A DNA stretch of 64,000 nucleotides from Bacteroidota bacterium (GCA_024679565.1 JAIBDD010000013.1:1-64000), one strand, 5' to 3'. Numbered from the stretch's first letter, positions 56,181 through 64,000 are shown. Translations and numbers: made by a program. The notes: a model not told the origin generated them from the letters alone.

Positions 56181-56686
56181 AATCGAGTGGTAACATAATA
56201 ACCATTCGTAAGGTGGAAAACAGGGATGTTTCGGCAATAACCGAAATCTACAATTACTACATAAAATCGTCGCCTTCAACTTTTGAAGAAACCGTCTTGT
56301 CAGAAGGCGAGATGGCGAAAAGAATTGAACATATTTCTACAAACTATGTCTGGCTGGTCGGAGTCGTCGGAAACGAAGTAATCGGATATGCCTATGCCAG
56401 TCAATGGAAGTCAAGGTCTGCCTATCGATTAACGGTTGAAACGTCCATATACTTAAAGCAAGGAGCAAATGGCAAGGGTTATGGAAGAACATTGTATGGC
56501 GAATTGCTAGATCAAGTGCAACAACTTGGTTACAAATGTTTGATTGGCGGAATTTCGCTACCAAACGAATCGAGTATCAAACTTCACGAGTCACTTGGCT
56601 TTGTTAAAATTGGCCAGTTTGTGAAGGTTGGCATCAAGTTCGGCAAATGGATTGATGTGGGGTATTGGGAGAAGAGGAATGACTGA
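56177..56686 (+). CDS. GNAT N-acetyltransferase, phosphinothricin-acetyltransferase-like
   Basis: A 169-residue GNAT enzyme. The N-terminal part IRKVENRDVSAITEIYNYYIKSSPSTFE and the acetyl-CoA loop GANGKGYGRTLYGELLDQ match the Pat/Bar/YwnH group, with GGISLPNESSIKLHESLGF further on. This group can acetylate amino-acid analogues such as phosphinothricin or methionine sulfoximine; the substrate here is not known. The gene overlaps the M28 peptidase gene by 4 bases. A short tandem TGAATGAT repeat begins at its stop codon. Confidence 0.88.
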   Translation: MKSSGNIITIRKVENRDVSAITEIYNYYIKSSPSTFEETVLSEGEMAKRIEHISTNYVWLVGVVGNEVIGYAYASQWKSRSAYRLTVETSIYLKQGANGKGYGRTLYGELLDQVQQLGYKCLIGGISLPNESSIKLHESLGFVKIGQFVKVGIKFGKWIDVGYWEKRND

Positions 56687-56707
56687 ATGATTGAATGATT
56701 GAATGTC
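56684..56707 (+). repeat. Short tandem repeat at the GNAT stop codon
   Basis: Three near-identical 8-base units (TGAATGAT, TGAATGAT, TGAATGTC). The first unit includes the TGA stop at 56684-56686. Units of eight bases could change length by slippage but would not alter the protein. Confidence 0.7.
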
Positions 56708-56740
56708 TGAAGGGTTTTTTAAACGCTAAAATTTTAGTAC

Positions 56741-56769
56741 AAAAAAAACCCAGCCTAAAAGACCGGGTT
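56741..56769 (-). terminator. Terminator of the HU gene
   Basis: On the minus strand AACCCGG (56763-56769) pairs with CTGGGTT (56747-56753), with one G-T pair, and is followed by eight T. It lies 23 bases after the HU stop. Confidence 0.8.
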
Positions 56770-56791
56770 TTTAATTTCGTTAAAACCTTTT

Positions 56792-57064
56792 CTAGTTAAC
56801 TTTTCCAGAAAGCTCAGATCCTGCTTTGAACTTAACAACGTTCTTCGCTTTGATTTGAATTTCTTTTCCAGTTTGTGGGTTTCTACCAGTTCTAGCAGCT
56901 CTTCTTGAAACAGAGAAAGTTCCGAATCCTACCAAAATTACTTTTTCTCCTTTCTTTAACGCTCCAGAAGAAGTGTCTAAGAATGAGTTAAGTGCAGTTT
57001 GAGCTTGAGCTTTAGTGATGCCAGCATCGCCAGCAATTTGAGAGATTAACTCTGACTTGTTCAT
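56792..57064 (-). CDS. HU-family DNA-binding protein
   Basis: A 90-residue histone-like nucleoid protein. MNKSELISQIAGDAGITKAQAQTAL, VGFGTFSVSRRAARTGRNPQTGKEIQI and the C-terminal AKNVVKFKAGSELSGKVN match HU. The DNA-bending arm, with the Arg/Lys and NPQTG turn, is intact. It is monocistronic, with a terminator after it and a TATTATTG box (7/8) upstream. Confidence 0.96.
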   Translation of the reverse strand: MNKSELISQIAGDAGITKAQAQTALNSFLDTSSGALKKGEKVILVGFGTFSVSRRAARTGRNPQTGKEIQIKAKNVVKFKAGSELSGKVN

Positions 57065-57167
57065 GATCTAAAATCTTTTTAGTGAAAATTTAAAAATATC
57101 AATAATACTTAGCACAATCGGCTGTAACACGCGTAAGCAGTGCCTTTCCCCGATATGCTGAGCAATG

Positions 57168-57719
57168 TTAATCAATTTCAATAATACCAATCAAGGAATT
57201 ACCCTTTTTTGTGAATAATTCTAGGCGTTTTGTTAATAACTGCAGATTTTGGACAGCGACAACGCCAGCAATGATGTGGGTTTGCTCATAATGTGGCTTT
57301 CTTTTGGTCCATATTTCAGACAATCTTTTCTCTATCTCTAGAGCATCTAGTCCCAAAAACATCGGTCTAACTTGGTCGTCAGACATAATTTGCTTAGCGA
57401 TTAAACCAATATCATTCTTTAACAAGATGCAAGTGCCATTCTTTAATAAGGTTTGCATATTGTCAAAATGAGCAGGGGTGCCTCCTCCAGTTGCCAAAAC
57501 CATATCGGGATGTTGGGTAATTACCTCAAGCAAGCACTCAGATTCTTTCTTTCGGAAAGCTTCTTCACCATATTGTTCAAAGAAGGTGTTAATAGATGTT
57601 TTTGTCTTTTCCTCGATCCAACTGTCTAAGTCGACATAGTCACAGTTTAAATGCGCAGCGAGTGTTTGTGCAAATGTTGATTTGCCAACACCAGGTAACC
57701 CAATGACAAATACTCTCAT
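57168..57719 (-). CDS. aroK: Shikimate kinase
   Basis: AroK phosphorylates shikimate, the fifth step of aromatic amino-acid synthesis. The P-loop is GLPGVGKST (about 7-15), the shikimate site D(L)DSW is near residue 32, GGGTPAH follows, and the lid segment is DDQVRPMF. Its 183 residues fit. It overlaps the upstream permease gene by 4 bases and is the last gene of a four-gene operon. Confidence 0.93.
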   Translation of the reverse strand: MRVFVIGLPGVGKSTFAQTLAAHLNCDYVDLDSWIEEKTKTSINTFFEQYGEEAFRKKESECLLEVITQHPDMVLATGGGTPAHFDNMQTLLKNGTCILLKNDIGLIAKQIMSDDQVRPMFLGLDALEIEKRLSEIWTKRKPHYEQTHIIAGVVAVQNLQLLTKRLELFTKKGNSLIGIIEID

Positions 57720-58768
57720 GCACTAAGTCTAATTCGAGGGTCTAAAACGGTATATAGTATGTCAACAACAAAGTTGATGAAAACGAATATGAAGGCGATA
57801 AAAACAATACTACCCATAATAATAGGTAGGTCACTTGTTTCTAATGCGTGAATGGTAACGCTACCAATTCCTTTCCAGTTGAATATTTTTTCTACAAAAA
57901 ATGCTCCAGCCAATAAGGATGCAAACCATCCTGATACGGATGTCATCACCGGATTTAAAGCGCTTTTAAGTGCATGCTTGAAGTAAACTTGTTTCCGGTT
58001 TAGCCCTTTGGCAATTGCCGTCCGTATATAATCCTTTGATAACGCATCTAACATCGCATTTCGGGTCAATTGTGTGATGATAGACAATGGACGGATACCC
58101 AGTGCAAATGCAGGAAGTATTAAGTTTTGAAGTGCCAGTTGCTTGCCATTAAATGGGTCAATCTCATATAGACTGCCAACAACATTTAAACCTGTCCAAC
58201 CACCCCAAAGATGACCGAATAAGAAACTGAAAATGATAGCCGAAAAGAACGAAGGAACAGAAATGCCCAATGTACTTACAAAGAGTAGGCTTCGGTCAAC
58301 CCAACTACCTTGTTTGACACTAGACAGTACACCGAATATTAAACCAAAGATACTGGCAAAGATCATTGCAGCCAGGGCAAGTACGAGTGTGCCAATAAAG
58401 GCATCGGCAAGTATTGATTTAGTGGGCTGCCCGGTTTGGAAACTTCTTCGTAGATAAGGGGCTTTAACCACCACTTGGTTTACACCGGTTGTAAACAACA
58501 CTTTATGACTCGATTCTACAGCATGTTCTTTTTTGTATAAAGATATTACCGATAAGTCGTTAAGGAAGGCGAGGTATTGCTGCCCTTTTGGTTGGTCAAG
58601 TTTAAGCTCAGCTTTTATCGCATTTAAGGTTGCCTCATCTGTACGATCTGTTACTAGAATATCTTCAGGATTTGGAAACGAAAAACTAAAAAGCCAAAAT
58701 ACTACTGATGCAACACTGAATAAAATCAGAAACGCATAGCCAATTTTTTTTAGGATAAATCGGATCAT
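57716..58768 (-). CDS. DppB-type ABC transporter permease
   Basis: A 350-residue inner-membrane permease of the dipeptide/oligopeptide (DppB/OppB) family. N-terminal helix (about 11-29), then a periplasmic region (about 30-120) and five further helices. The EAA-type loop AIAKGLNRKQVYFKHALKSALNPVM, which contacts the ATPase, is intact. The partner DppC, ATPase and binding-protein genes are not adjacent, so it may work with components encoded elsewhere. It overlaps both neighbours in the operon by 4 bases. Confidence 0.9.
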   Translation of the reverse strand: MIRFILKKIGYAFLILFSVASVVFWLFSFSFPNPEDILVTDRTDEATLNAIKAELKLDQPKGQQYLAFLNDLSVISLYKKEHAVESSHKVLFTTGVNQVVVKAPYLRRSFQTGQPTKSILADAFIGTLVLALAAMIFASIFGLIFGVLSSVKQGSWVDRSLLFVSTLGISVPSFFSAIIFSFLFGHLWGGWTGLNVVGSLYEIDPFNGKQLALQNLILPAFALGIRPLSIITQLTRNAMLDALSKDYIRTAIAKGLNRKQVYFKHALKSALNPVMTSVSGWFASLLAGAFFVEKIFNWKGIGSVTIHALETSDLPIIMGSIVFIAFIFVFINFVVDILYTVLDPRIRLSA

Positions 58769-60297
58769 TCCGACTTCTTCAGAATTTTTTTATACTTGGG
58801 TAAGCGGGTTGCGGGCCATACTTTTTTCACCACGGAGGTGTCTGTAATCAACAATAAACCCGGGTTCGACCGAATGATGGATTTTAAGTTGGTATTGTCT
58901 CCATAATAAAACTCAAACTCCGATATTTGGTATTCGTGTCTAAATACCTCCACGTCTTCTTTTGGACTTGCTGTTAAAGCCCAAAACTCATTACCGTCCG
59001 CTGTCCATTGCTTGGCAATTTCTCGAGCGGCTTTTATCGCTTTGGGGTTTGATTTTGTTACATCGTGTAATACAAGCAGAAGCTTTTTTTCTTTGAGCCA
59101 AAAATCATCGATGTAATTATTATCCTGTTCGGCATTGTAAAACGCAAAATCATGAATTGGAGGTTCATAGGCCTTCGCTAAAAGTTTTTCCTCCAAAACC
59201 GTATCATACGACCATTTGGCGTAATCAATCTTAGGCTCAAAGGTGTTCTTGTCGCTATCGTATACCACATGTATGGTGGCACCACTGCCGTCTTTAGCCG
59301 AATACAAGTAGGTTGTTTGTAAATGGTCTGAAGCACGCTCACCTTTTGGTACTTGCATGCCAGCGCGAATGTCGGTGCCTTCCGAATAGTGGAGAAAATC
59401 AACTACAGGTAAATATTGTTTGCAATACAAACTAAATCCAATGAGTAAGAGGCTAAGTACAGTAAGTACTTTTACACCAAACGAGTTGGAGAATATCGGT
59501 TTGATGTGTTTTCTGCCAAACCAAAGTAAGAGCACAAATACACCAATTACTACGTTTTTGTAAAACGACTCTTCTGGGTTCATTGGCAACGCGTCACCAA
59601 AACAACCACAGTCGGTAACCTTGTCGTACACCCAAGAATACAGCGTAAGAAATCCAAAAAACACAGTTATCAGAATCAGCATCCAAATAGTGAATTTTGG
59701 TTGCCACCCAATTAAAATTGCAAATCCTAAGATTGCTTCCAGCCAGCTAACAAAAATGGCCATGAATAAAGCATAATTTCTGAGCCAGTTAAACAACCCA
59801 ACTGCCCATGAATCAGGTTTGACGTATTCCAAAATAGTCGCCTCGCTTTGCGCTGTAGACGGCTTTCCTTCAACTGGAGCTAGACTCGTTCGAAAGTCTA
59901 AAATGTCGTTATCGTTTATATAACTCTGGACCTGCAAATCACTTATAGCGCTGCCACTGTCTGCTACTAATCGATGCGTAAATAGCAACGAACCACTATT
60001 GAAGACGTTTACCGTTGCGGAAAATACGGAGTCGCTGTATGTCCATGGAGATTGTGAAACCGTTATGCTGTATGCGCTATCATTTTTGCCGATAGCACGT
60101 ATGCTTTTTTTGTAATTTCCGTCTATTGATATCGTTGTGGCGATAGAATCTTGTTCCGATTCTAGGTCATCAGCAAAAACAGTGAAGTATTCGTCGAGTT
60201 TGTATGAAAAACCCGTAGGGTCGTTGAGTTTAATTAATCCGGAAAGGATAAACAGGAGCCCAATTAAAACACGGCTAAAGTGAACTATAAATCTCAT
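58765..60297 (-). CDS. DoxX/MauE-type membrane protein fused to a thioredoxin-like domain
   Basis: A 510-residue protein of the kind found in Bacteroidota as DoxX/BT_3928-like proteins. The N-terminal half resembles DoxX/MauE proteins: RVLIGLLFILSGLIKLNDPTGF near residue 9, an inserted soluble beta-rich stretch (about 40-160), then helices with VTDCGCFGDALPM (about 238-250). A C-terminal thioredoxin-like domain (about 395-510, starting KKLLLVLHD) lacks CxxC, so a redox role of that domain is doubtful. It overlaps DUF1599 and the permease gene by 4 bases each, indicating a coupled operon. Confidence 0.8.
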   Translation of the reverse strand: MRFIVHFSRVLIGLLFILSGLIKLNDPTGFSYKLDEYFTVFADDLESEQDSIATTISIDGNYKKSIRAIGKNDSAYSITVSQSPWTYSDSVFSATVNVFNSGSLLFTHRLVADSGSAISDLQVQSYINDNDILDFRTSLAPVEGKPSTAQSEATILEYVKPDSWAVGLFNWLRNYALFMAIFVSWLEAILGFAILIGWQPKFTIWMLILITVFFGFLTLYSWVYDKVTDCGCFGDALPMNPEESFYKNVVIGVFVLLLWFGRKHIKPIFSNSFGVKVLTVLSLLLIGFSLYCKQYLPVVDFLHYSEGTDIRAGMQVPKGERASDHLQTTYLYSAKDGSGATIHVVYDSDKNTFEPKIDYAKWSYDTVLEEKLLAKAYEPPIHDFAFYNAEQDNNYIDDFWLKEKKLLLVLHDVTKSNPKAIKAAREIAKQWTADGNEFWALTASPKEDVEVFRHEYQISEFEFYYGDNTNLKSIIRSNPGLLLITDTSVVKKVWPATRLPKYKKILKKSE

Positions 60298-60839
60298 GCG
60301 GCTTCCTCCATACGAATCAAAGCAAATATAGCATAGTTCATCATATCCTGGAAGTTAGCATCAAGGCCTTCCGATACTAAAGTTTTACCTTCATTGTCTT
60401 CTATCTGTCTGATGCGCAATAACTTCATTAATATTAAATCGGTGTAAGTGCTTACACGCATTTCTCTCCAAGCTTCACCATAGTCTTGATTCTTCTTTAG
60501 CATTAAGTCTTTGGTTTGAGCTGTAATTTCTCCATACCAGTCTATTACTTGTGCTTCAGGAATGTTTTCTTCAAAATTTGTATTGTGTAGGAGTTGGATT
60601 AGCGCCATTACACAATAGTTATATATGCCTATGTATTCATTGTCTAAGCTTTCGCCAACCGCATTTTCGTTAGACACTTCGATGCTTCTTATCCGTTTTG
60701 CCTTAATGAAAATTTGATCAGTCAAAGACTGAGGCCTCAATATGCGCCAAGCCGTTCCGTAGTCAATCGTCTTTTTCTCAAAGATTTCTTTACACTTATT
60801 TAATGCTTGATCGTACTGCTGTGACGTTTTATTGCTCAA
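60294..60839 (-). CDS. DUF1599 family protein with TTG start
   Basis: The protein has two copies of the DUF1599 domain: KCKEIFEKKTIDYGTAWRI and TKDLMLKKNQDYGEAWREM, each followed by RIRS/RIRQIE. DUF1599 proteins are linked to nucleotide metabolism in some annotations; the function is not established. No in-frame ATG occurs in the first third. The TTG at 60857 lies inside a TATTTTTG promoter box, so I start at TTG 60837-60839 (MSNKTSQQYDQAL, 181 residues). It overlaps the DoxX fusion gene by 4 bases and is first in its operon, divergent from folP. Confidence 0.82.
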   Translation of the reverse strand: MSNKTSQQYDQALNKCKEIFEKKTIDYGTAWRILRPQSLTDQIFIKAKRIRSIEVSNENAVGESLDNEYIGIYNYCVMALIQLLHNTNFEENIPEAQVIDWYGEITAQTKDLMLKKNQDYGEAWREMRVSTYTDLILMKLLRIRQIEDNEGKTLVSEGLDANFQDMMNYAIFALIRMEEAA

Positions 60840-60854
60840 GGTTTTCTTTTTTTG

Positions 60855-60862
60855 CAAAAATA
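60855..60862 (-). promoter_or_regulatory. Promoter -7 box of the DUF1599-to-aroK operon
   Basis: Minus-strand TATTTTTG, an exact TAnnTTTG match, 15 bases before the chosen TTG start at 60839. The TTG at 60857 lies inside this box. Confidence 0.6.
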
Positions 60863-60882
60863 TACGGCTAATTCGTATAGCT

Positions 60883-61728
60883 ATGCACTTGTATCAAGAT
60901 AGTATGAACATTAAGGGCACATTATTCGATTTGACAACCCCTAAGGTAATGGGGATTTTAAATGCAACCGATGATTCGTTTTACGATGGCGGCAAATTTG
61001 TGCATAAAGATGGAGCGTTGGAACATGCTGCTCATATGTTAGAACAAGGGGCAGATATCATTGATGTTGGAGGCGCAAGTTCACGTCCAGGAGCAACCGC
61101 AGTGCCAAAGAACCTTGAGCAGGATCGCGTGCTGCCAATTATTGAGGCAATTTCGAAAGCATTCCCACAGGCAATGATGTCAATCGATACAAATTGTGCG
61201 GAAACGGCGGCTTTAAGTATTAAAGCAGGCGCTCATATCGTAAACGACATAAGTGCTGGAGATGATGATCCTAACATGCTTGAAACGGTTTCGTTACTCA
61301 AGGTGCCATACATCGCCATGCATAAACAAGGAACGCCCAAAACCATGCAAAACAATCCGCATTATGCGAATGTGGTATCCGACATTGCCAAGTACTTCTT
61401 GCAAAAGCTGGAAGAGTTTAAACGACATTCAATATTGGATGTGGTATTCGACCCCGGATTTGGTTTTGGAAAATCTGTTGCGCATAATTATGCGTTGCTT
61501 AAAAATTTACATACGCTAAAAGTATTGGTGAATGCACCGGTTCTGGTTGGTGTGTCAAGAAAATCTATGATAAACAAGGTGTTGCAAGTTAGACCAGAAG
61601 ATGCCTTAAACGGTACTACGGTTTTACATGCTTGGGCATTACAAAATGGTGCAAACATCTTGCGTGTTCACGATGTATTGGAAGCAAAACAAGCAGTACT
61701 TTTATTTAACACCTATAAAAATGCGTAA
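60883..61728 (+). CDS. folP: Dihydropteroate synthase
   Basis: FolP condenses p-aminobenzoate with a pterin diphosphate in folate synthesis and is the sulfonamide target. VMGILNATDDSFYDGGKF, GADIIDVGGASSRPGA, the SIDTNCAETAALSIKAGAHIVNDIS pattern and the VFDPGFGFGKS phosphate-binding turn are present. I start at ATG 60883 (281 residues). The TTG at 60832 is upstream of the gene and falls in the divergent operon's leader; ATG 60904 is also possible. It is followed, after nine bases, by the SUI1-type factor gene. Confidence 0.94.
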   Translation: MHLYQDSMNIKGTLFDLTTPKVMGILNATDDSFYDGGKFVHKDGALEHAAHMLEQGADIIDVGGASSRPGATAVPKNLEQDRVLPIIEAISKAFPQAMMSIDTNCAETAALSIKAGAHIVNDISAGDDDPNMLETVSLLKVPYIAMHKQGTPKTMQNNPHYANVVSDIAKYFLQKLEEFKRHSILDVVFDPGFGFGKSVAHNYALLKNLHTLKVLVNAPVLVGVSRKSMINKVLQVRPEDALNGTTVLHAWALQNGANILRVHDVLEAKQAVLLFNTYKNA

Positions 61729-61737
61729 GTAAGGACA

Positions 61738-62094
61738 ATGGCAAAAAAGAGAAAAATTAAAGATTTGAGTGATTTAGGTGGTATGGTATTCAGTACCAAT
61801 CCCGACTATATACCGGAAGAAGCACATGAAAGTGAAGAGTCCTTAGATCCTTCTCAGCAAACTTTGTATGTTTCGTATGATAAAAAACAGAGAAAAGGAA
61901 AAGTAGTCACATTGGTAGAAGGTTTTGAAGGGCCAGAAAGTGAACTCATTGAGCTAGGAAAACACCTCAAACAGCGCTGTGGTGCTGGGGGCTCTGTGAA
62001 AGACGGAGAGGTGATTGTTCAAGGCAATTTTGTGACTAAAGTCATCGACATACTCGTAAATAAAGGGTTTAATGTGAAGAAAAAAGGAGGTTAA
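61738..62094 (+). CDS. SUI1/eIF1-type translation factor (YciH-like)
   Basis: A 118-residue protein with the SUI1 fold in the C-terminal 75 residues: GKVVTLVEGFEGPESELIELGKHLKQRCGAGGSVKDGEVIVQG. The N-terminus (KKRKIKDLSDLGGMVFSTNPD) is typical of bacterial YciH. It may influence start-site selection in translation. It lies nine bases after folP, probably in one transcript. Confidence 0.9.
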   Translation: MAKKRKIKDLSDLGGMVFSTNPDYIPEEAHESEESLDPSQQTLYVSYDKKQRKGKVVTLVEGFEGPESELIELGKHLKQRCGAGGSVKDGEVIVQGNFVTKVIDILVNKGFNVKKKGG

Positions 62095-62096
62095 AA

Positions 62097-62126
62097 TTTG
62101 CTTTTGACATTAGAAGATTACCTTTG
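62097..62126 (+). promoter_or_regulatory. Promoter of pckA
   Basis: TTTG at 62097-62100, an 18-base spacer and TACCTTTG at 62119-62126 form a full Bacteroidota promoter 42 bases before the pckA ATG. It overlaps the end of the SUI1-gene intergenic gap, so pckA is transcribed separately. Confidence 0.75.
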
Positions 62127-62168
62127 CCCCCTTAAAAAATTGAAGTAAAACAATAAAAAAGAGATTTA

Positions 62169-63761
62169 ATGAAAAATCATCCAATTATTGATCAAATCAT
62201 CGACAATTCTAGTGAGGCGTATATAAACTTAACGCCTGATGAATTGATTGACCACGCATTAAAAAACAACGAAGGAAGGTTAACCTCAGATGGCGCTTTA
62301 GCAGCAGACACAGGGGAGTTTACCGGACGATCTCCAAAAGACAAATTCGTTGTGGAAGACGACATTACACGAGACACTGTGTGGTGGGGTAGTATTAATC
62401 AACCAATAGCGCCAGAGAAGTTTGATTCATTGCTAAGCAAGGTTATTAATCACTATAAAGGTAAAAACATTTATGTACGTGATGCATTTGCATGTGCTGA
62501 CCCTACATACAGAATGAATATTGGTGTAGTAACAGAATCTGCCTACCAAAATTTATTTGCAAACAACCTATTCTTGAGACCTACGGCTGAAGAAGCTGCT
62601 AATCAAACTCCAGAATGGTTGGTAATTGCGGCGCCAAGTTTTATGGCTGACGCAGCTATTGATGGCACACGCCAGCACAACTTTACCATAGTTAACTTCA
62701 CGCAAAAAATCATTTTAATCGGTGGTAGCGGATATACTGGTGAGTTGAAAAAAGGAATTTTCTCTGTATTGAACTACACACTTCCTCAAGATGAAGGCGT
62801 ATTGTCAATGCACTGTTCTGCAAATATTGGAGAAGCAGGTGATACCTCTATCTTCTTTGGACTGTCTGGAACAGGAAAAACAACATTGTCTGCTGACCCG
62901 AATAGAAAGTTAATCGGTGATGACGAGCACGGTTGGGCTGATAATTCAGTATTTAATTTCGAAGGCGGTTGTTACGCAAAGTGTATCGACCTAACTGAAG
63001 AAAAAGAACCTCAAATATGGAATGCCATTAAACGAGGTGCGTTGGTTGAAAACGTTAGATTCTTTGAAGGATCTGATAAGGTAAACTACGAAGACGTGTC
63101 TGTAACGCAAAATACACGTGTTGCATACCCGATTCATCACATCGACAATATCGCAGAACCATCAGTAGGAGGGGAGCCTAAAAATATCTTCTTCTTAACA
63201 GCTGATGCATTTGGTGTATTGCCTCCAATTTCTAAATTAACGCCAGGGCAGGCAGGATATCACTTTATTAGTGGGTACACAGCTAAAGTTGCTGGTACTG
63301 AAGCTGGTGTTGTGGATCCAGAAGCGACGTTTAGTGCTTGTTTTGGTGCAGCGTTTTTACCATTACACCCTGCTAAATATGCCTCCATGTTGGGCGACAA
63401 AATGCGTGCATCTAATGTGAACGTATGGTTGGTTAACACAGGTTGGAGTGGTGGACCTTTCGGTATTGGTAGCAGAATGAGCTTAAGCAATACGCGAGCT
63501 ATGATCACAGCGGCATTAAACGGTGATTTGGATAACGTAGATTTCATTAATCATCCAGTATTTGGATTGGCGATGCCGACTACTTGTCCGAATGTGCCAG
63601 ACGAAGTGTTGAATCCAAGAAACACGTGGGCAGATAAAGAAAGCTATGACAAGAAAGCGAATCACCTAGCTGGTCTTTTCAATAATAACTTTAAATCCTT
63701 CGAAGAAGGATCAAATGAAGAAATAAAGGCTGCAGCGCCTAAAGCTACATCGGTAGCTTAA
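62169..63761 (+). CDS. pckA: Phosphoenolpyruvate carboxykinase (ATP)
   Basis: PckA converts oxaloacetate and ATP to phosphoenolpyruvate, CO2 and ADP, the first step of gluconeogenesis. The P-loop GLSGTGKTTLSADPNR, the DDEHGW metal site, the CO2/oxaloacetate-binding FTGRSPKDKF and the ENVRFFEGS segments are intact. It has 530 residues, the usual length for the ATP type. Alone on its transcript, with promoter and terminator both visible. Confidence 0.97.
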   Translation: MKNHPIIDQIIDNSSEAYINLTPDELIDHALKNNEGRLTSDGALAADTGEFTGRSPKDKFVVEDDITRDTVWWGSINQPIAPEKFDSLLSKVINHYKGKNIYVRDAFACADPTYRMNIGVVTESAYQNLFANNLFLRPTAEEAANQTPEWLVIAAPSFMADAAIDGTRQHNFTIVNFTQKIILIGGSGYTGELKKGIFSVLNYTLPQDEGVLSMHCSANIGEAGDTSIFFGLSGTGKTTLSADPNRKLIGDDEHGWADNSVFNFEGGCYAKCIDLTEEKEPQIWNAIKRGALVENVRFFEGSDKVNYEDVSVTQNTRVAYPIHHIDNIAEPSVGGEPKNIFFLTADAFGVLPPISKLTPGQAGYHFISGYTAKVAGTEAGVVDPEATFSACFGAAFLPLHPAKYASMLGDKMRASNVNVWLVNTGWSGGPFGIGSRMSLSNTRAMITAALNGDLDNVDFINHPVFGLAMPTTCPNVPDEVLNPRNTWADKESYDKKANHLAGLFNNNFKSFEEGSNEEIKAAAPKATSVA

Positions 63762-63785
63762 GATTTCTTTAAGACAAATATTAGT

Positions 63786-63820
63786 AAGGCTGCTTCTTTA
63801 TTGAAGCAGCCTTTTTTTTT
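63786..63820 (+). terminator. Terminator of pckA
   Basis: AAGGCTGCTTC (63786-63796), loop TTTATT, GAAGCAGCCTT (63803-63813) and a T run form a strong Rho-independent terminator 25 bases after the stop. Confidence 0.93.
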
Positions 63821-63943
63821 GTGTTATAGTGAGCAATTCCATTGTCTGGTAATTGCGGTCGTCGTCATGTTTAAGAGATGGGTTCAGAAATGAGTTGGCC
63901 AATTTTGTGCGCAAAATTGACTGTATTGAAATGTGCAATAATC

Positions 63944-64000
63944 TTAAATATCCATGTGTTTACCGATAATTTCAAAGTAAGGGTTTCCTTTTCTGTGTTT
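63944..64000 (-). CDS. Possible C-terminal end of a minus-strand gene
   Basis: On the minus strand the frame is open from the window edge (64000) to a TAA at 63944-63946, giving 18 residues KHRKGNPYFEIIGKHMDI. The sequence is composed like a real protein end, but it is too short for a family call. It may be random. The rest of 63821-63943 shows nothing. Confidence 0.3.
   Translation of the reverse strand, partial: KHRKGNPYFEIIGKHMDI

Noticed and set aside
60832-60882. Longer N-terminus of folP
   Set aside because: It starts at a TTG inside the leader of the divergent DUF1599 gene and adds residues unlike dihydropteroate synthase.
1-64000. Search for tRNA, rRNA, CRISPR arrays, phage genes and transposases
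   Set aside because: None seen by eye: no cloverleaf-like tRNA arms near gene ends, no regularly spaced repeats of 25-40 bases, no integrase or transposase motif. A covariance search would be needed to exclude small RNAs.

Overview
The window looks like the chromosome of a low-GC, Gram-negative Bacteroidota, most likely a free-living (marine or freshwater) member of Flavobacteriales. Several signs agree. Promoters have the Bacteroidota form, with a TAnnTTTG -7 element and often a TTG/TTTG about 19 bases upstream. Shine-Dalgarno sequences are almost absent. Two proteins carry type IX secretion (T9SS) C-terminal sorting domains, and there are several lipoproteins with Bacteroidota-style signal peptides. 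Genes for lipid A synthesis (lpxB) and tyrosine catabolism (hpd) and an uninterrupted rpsL-to-rplQ ribosomal block are present. The rank below phylum is inference.

Layout. 1-14.1 kb: end of a cytochrome c-like lipoprotein, a PKD/T9SS protein, an M1 metallopeptidase with T9SS tail, ung with a small overlapping membrane-protein gene, an M49 dipeptidyl-peptidase III lipoprotein, a PlsC-type acyltransferase, mtaB, lgt, an M48-like metalloprotease, and a HI0933/YhiN-type flavoprotein that seems to begin at a non-canonical ATT codon. 14.1-14.75 kb: a 638-bp non-coding element with long imperfect terminal inverted repeats, the only gene-free stretch over 300 bp. 14.8-25.7 kb: a VWA-domain membrane protein encoded with an ECF sigma factor, a DUF2797 protein, M14 and M61 peptidases, pdhB, and two tandem outer-membrane-type paralogues, the second broken by a deletion and frameshift. 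25.75-42.55 kb: the str-S10-spc-alpha supercluster (rpsL to rplQ, including fusA, secY, infA, rpoA), with a promoter at the front, a probable internal promoter before infA, and a strong terminator at the end. 42.6-49.99 kb: hpd, two related cysteine-motif proteins in convergent orientation, a surE - small membrane protein - lpxB operon, recN, and DUF2071 and DinB proteins. 50.1-64 kb: an SLC12-like transporter, two hotdog thioesterases, a thioredoxin-like protein, an M28 peptidase, a GNAT acetyltransferase, HU, a tightly overlapping operon (DUF1599, DoxX/thioredoxin-like fusion, DppB-type permease, aroK), folP, a SUI1-type factor, and pckA with a terminator.

How it fits together. The ribosomal supercluster, fusA, infA, secY and rpoA supply translation, secretion and transcription core functions. 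Around it lie envelope-maturation genes (lgt, lpxB, acyltransferase) and six zinc metallopeptidases of different families (M1, M14, M28, M48-like, M49, M61), most with export or lipoprotein signals. With hpd and pckA these suit an organism that takes up peptides, degrades amino acids and makes sugars from them.

No CRISPR array, phage, IS transposase, rRNA or tRNA gene was seen. The observations most worth checking are the ATT start of the flavoprotein, the 638-bp inverted-repeat element, a recurring TAnnTTTG-N3/4-ATG arrangement that predicts leaderless mRNAs, the anti-sigma-like N-terminus on the VWA protein, and the convergent pair sharing YCGGA and CNPC motifs.
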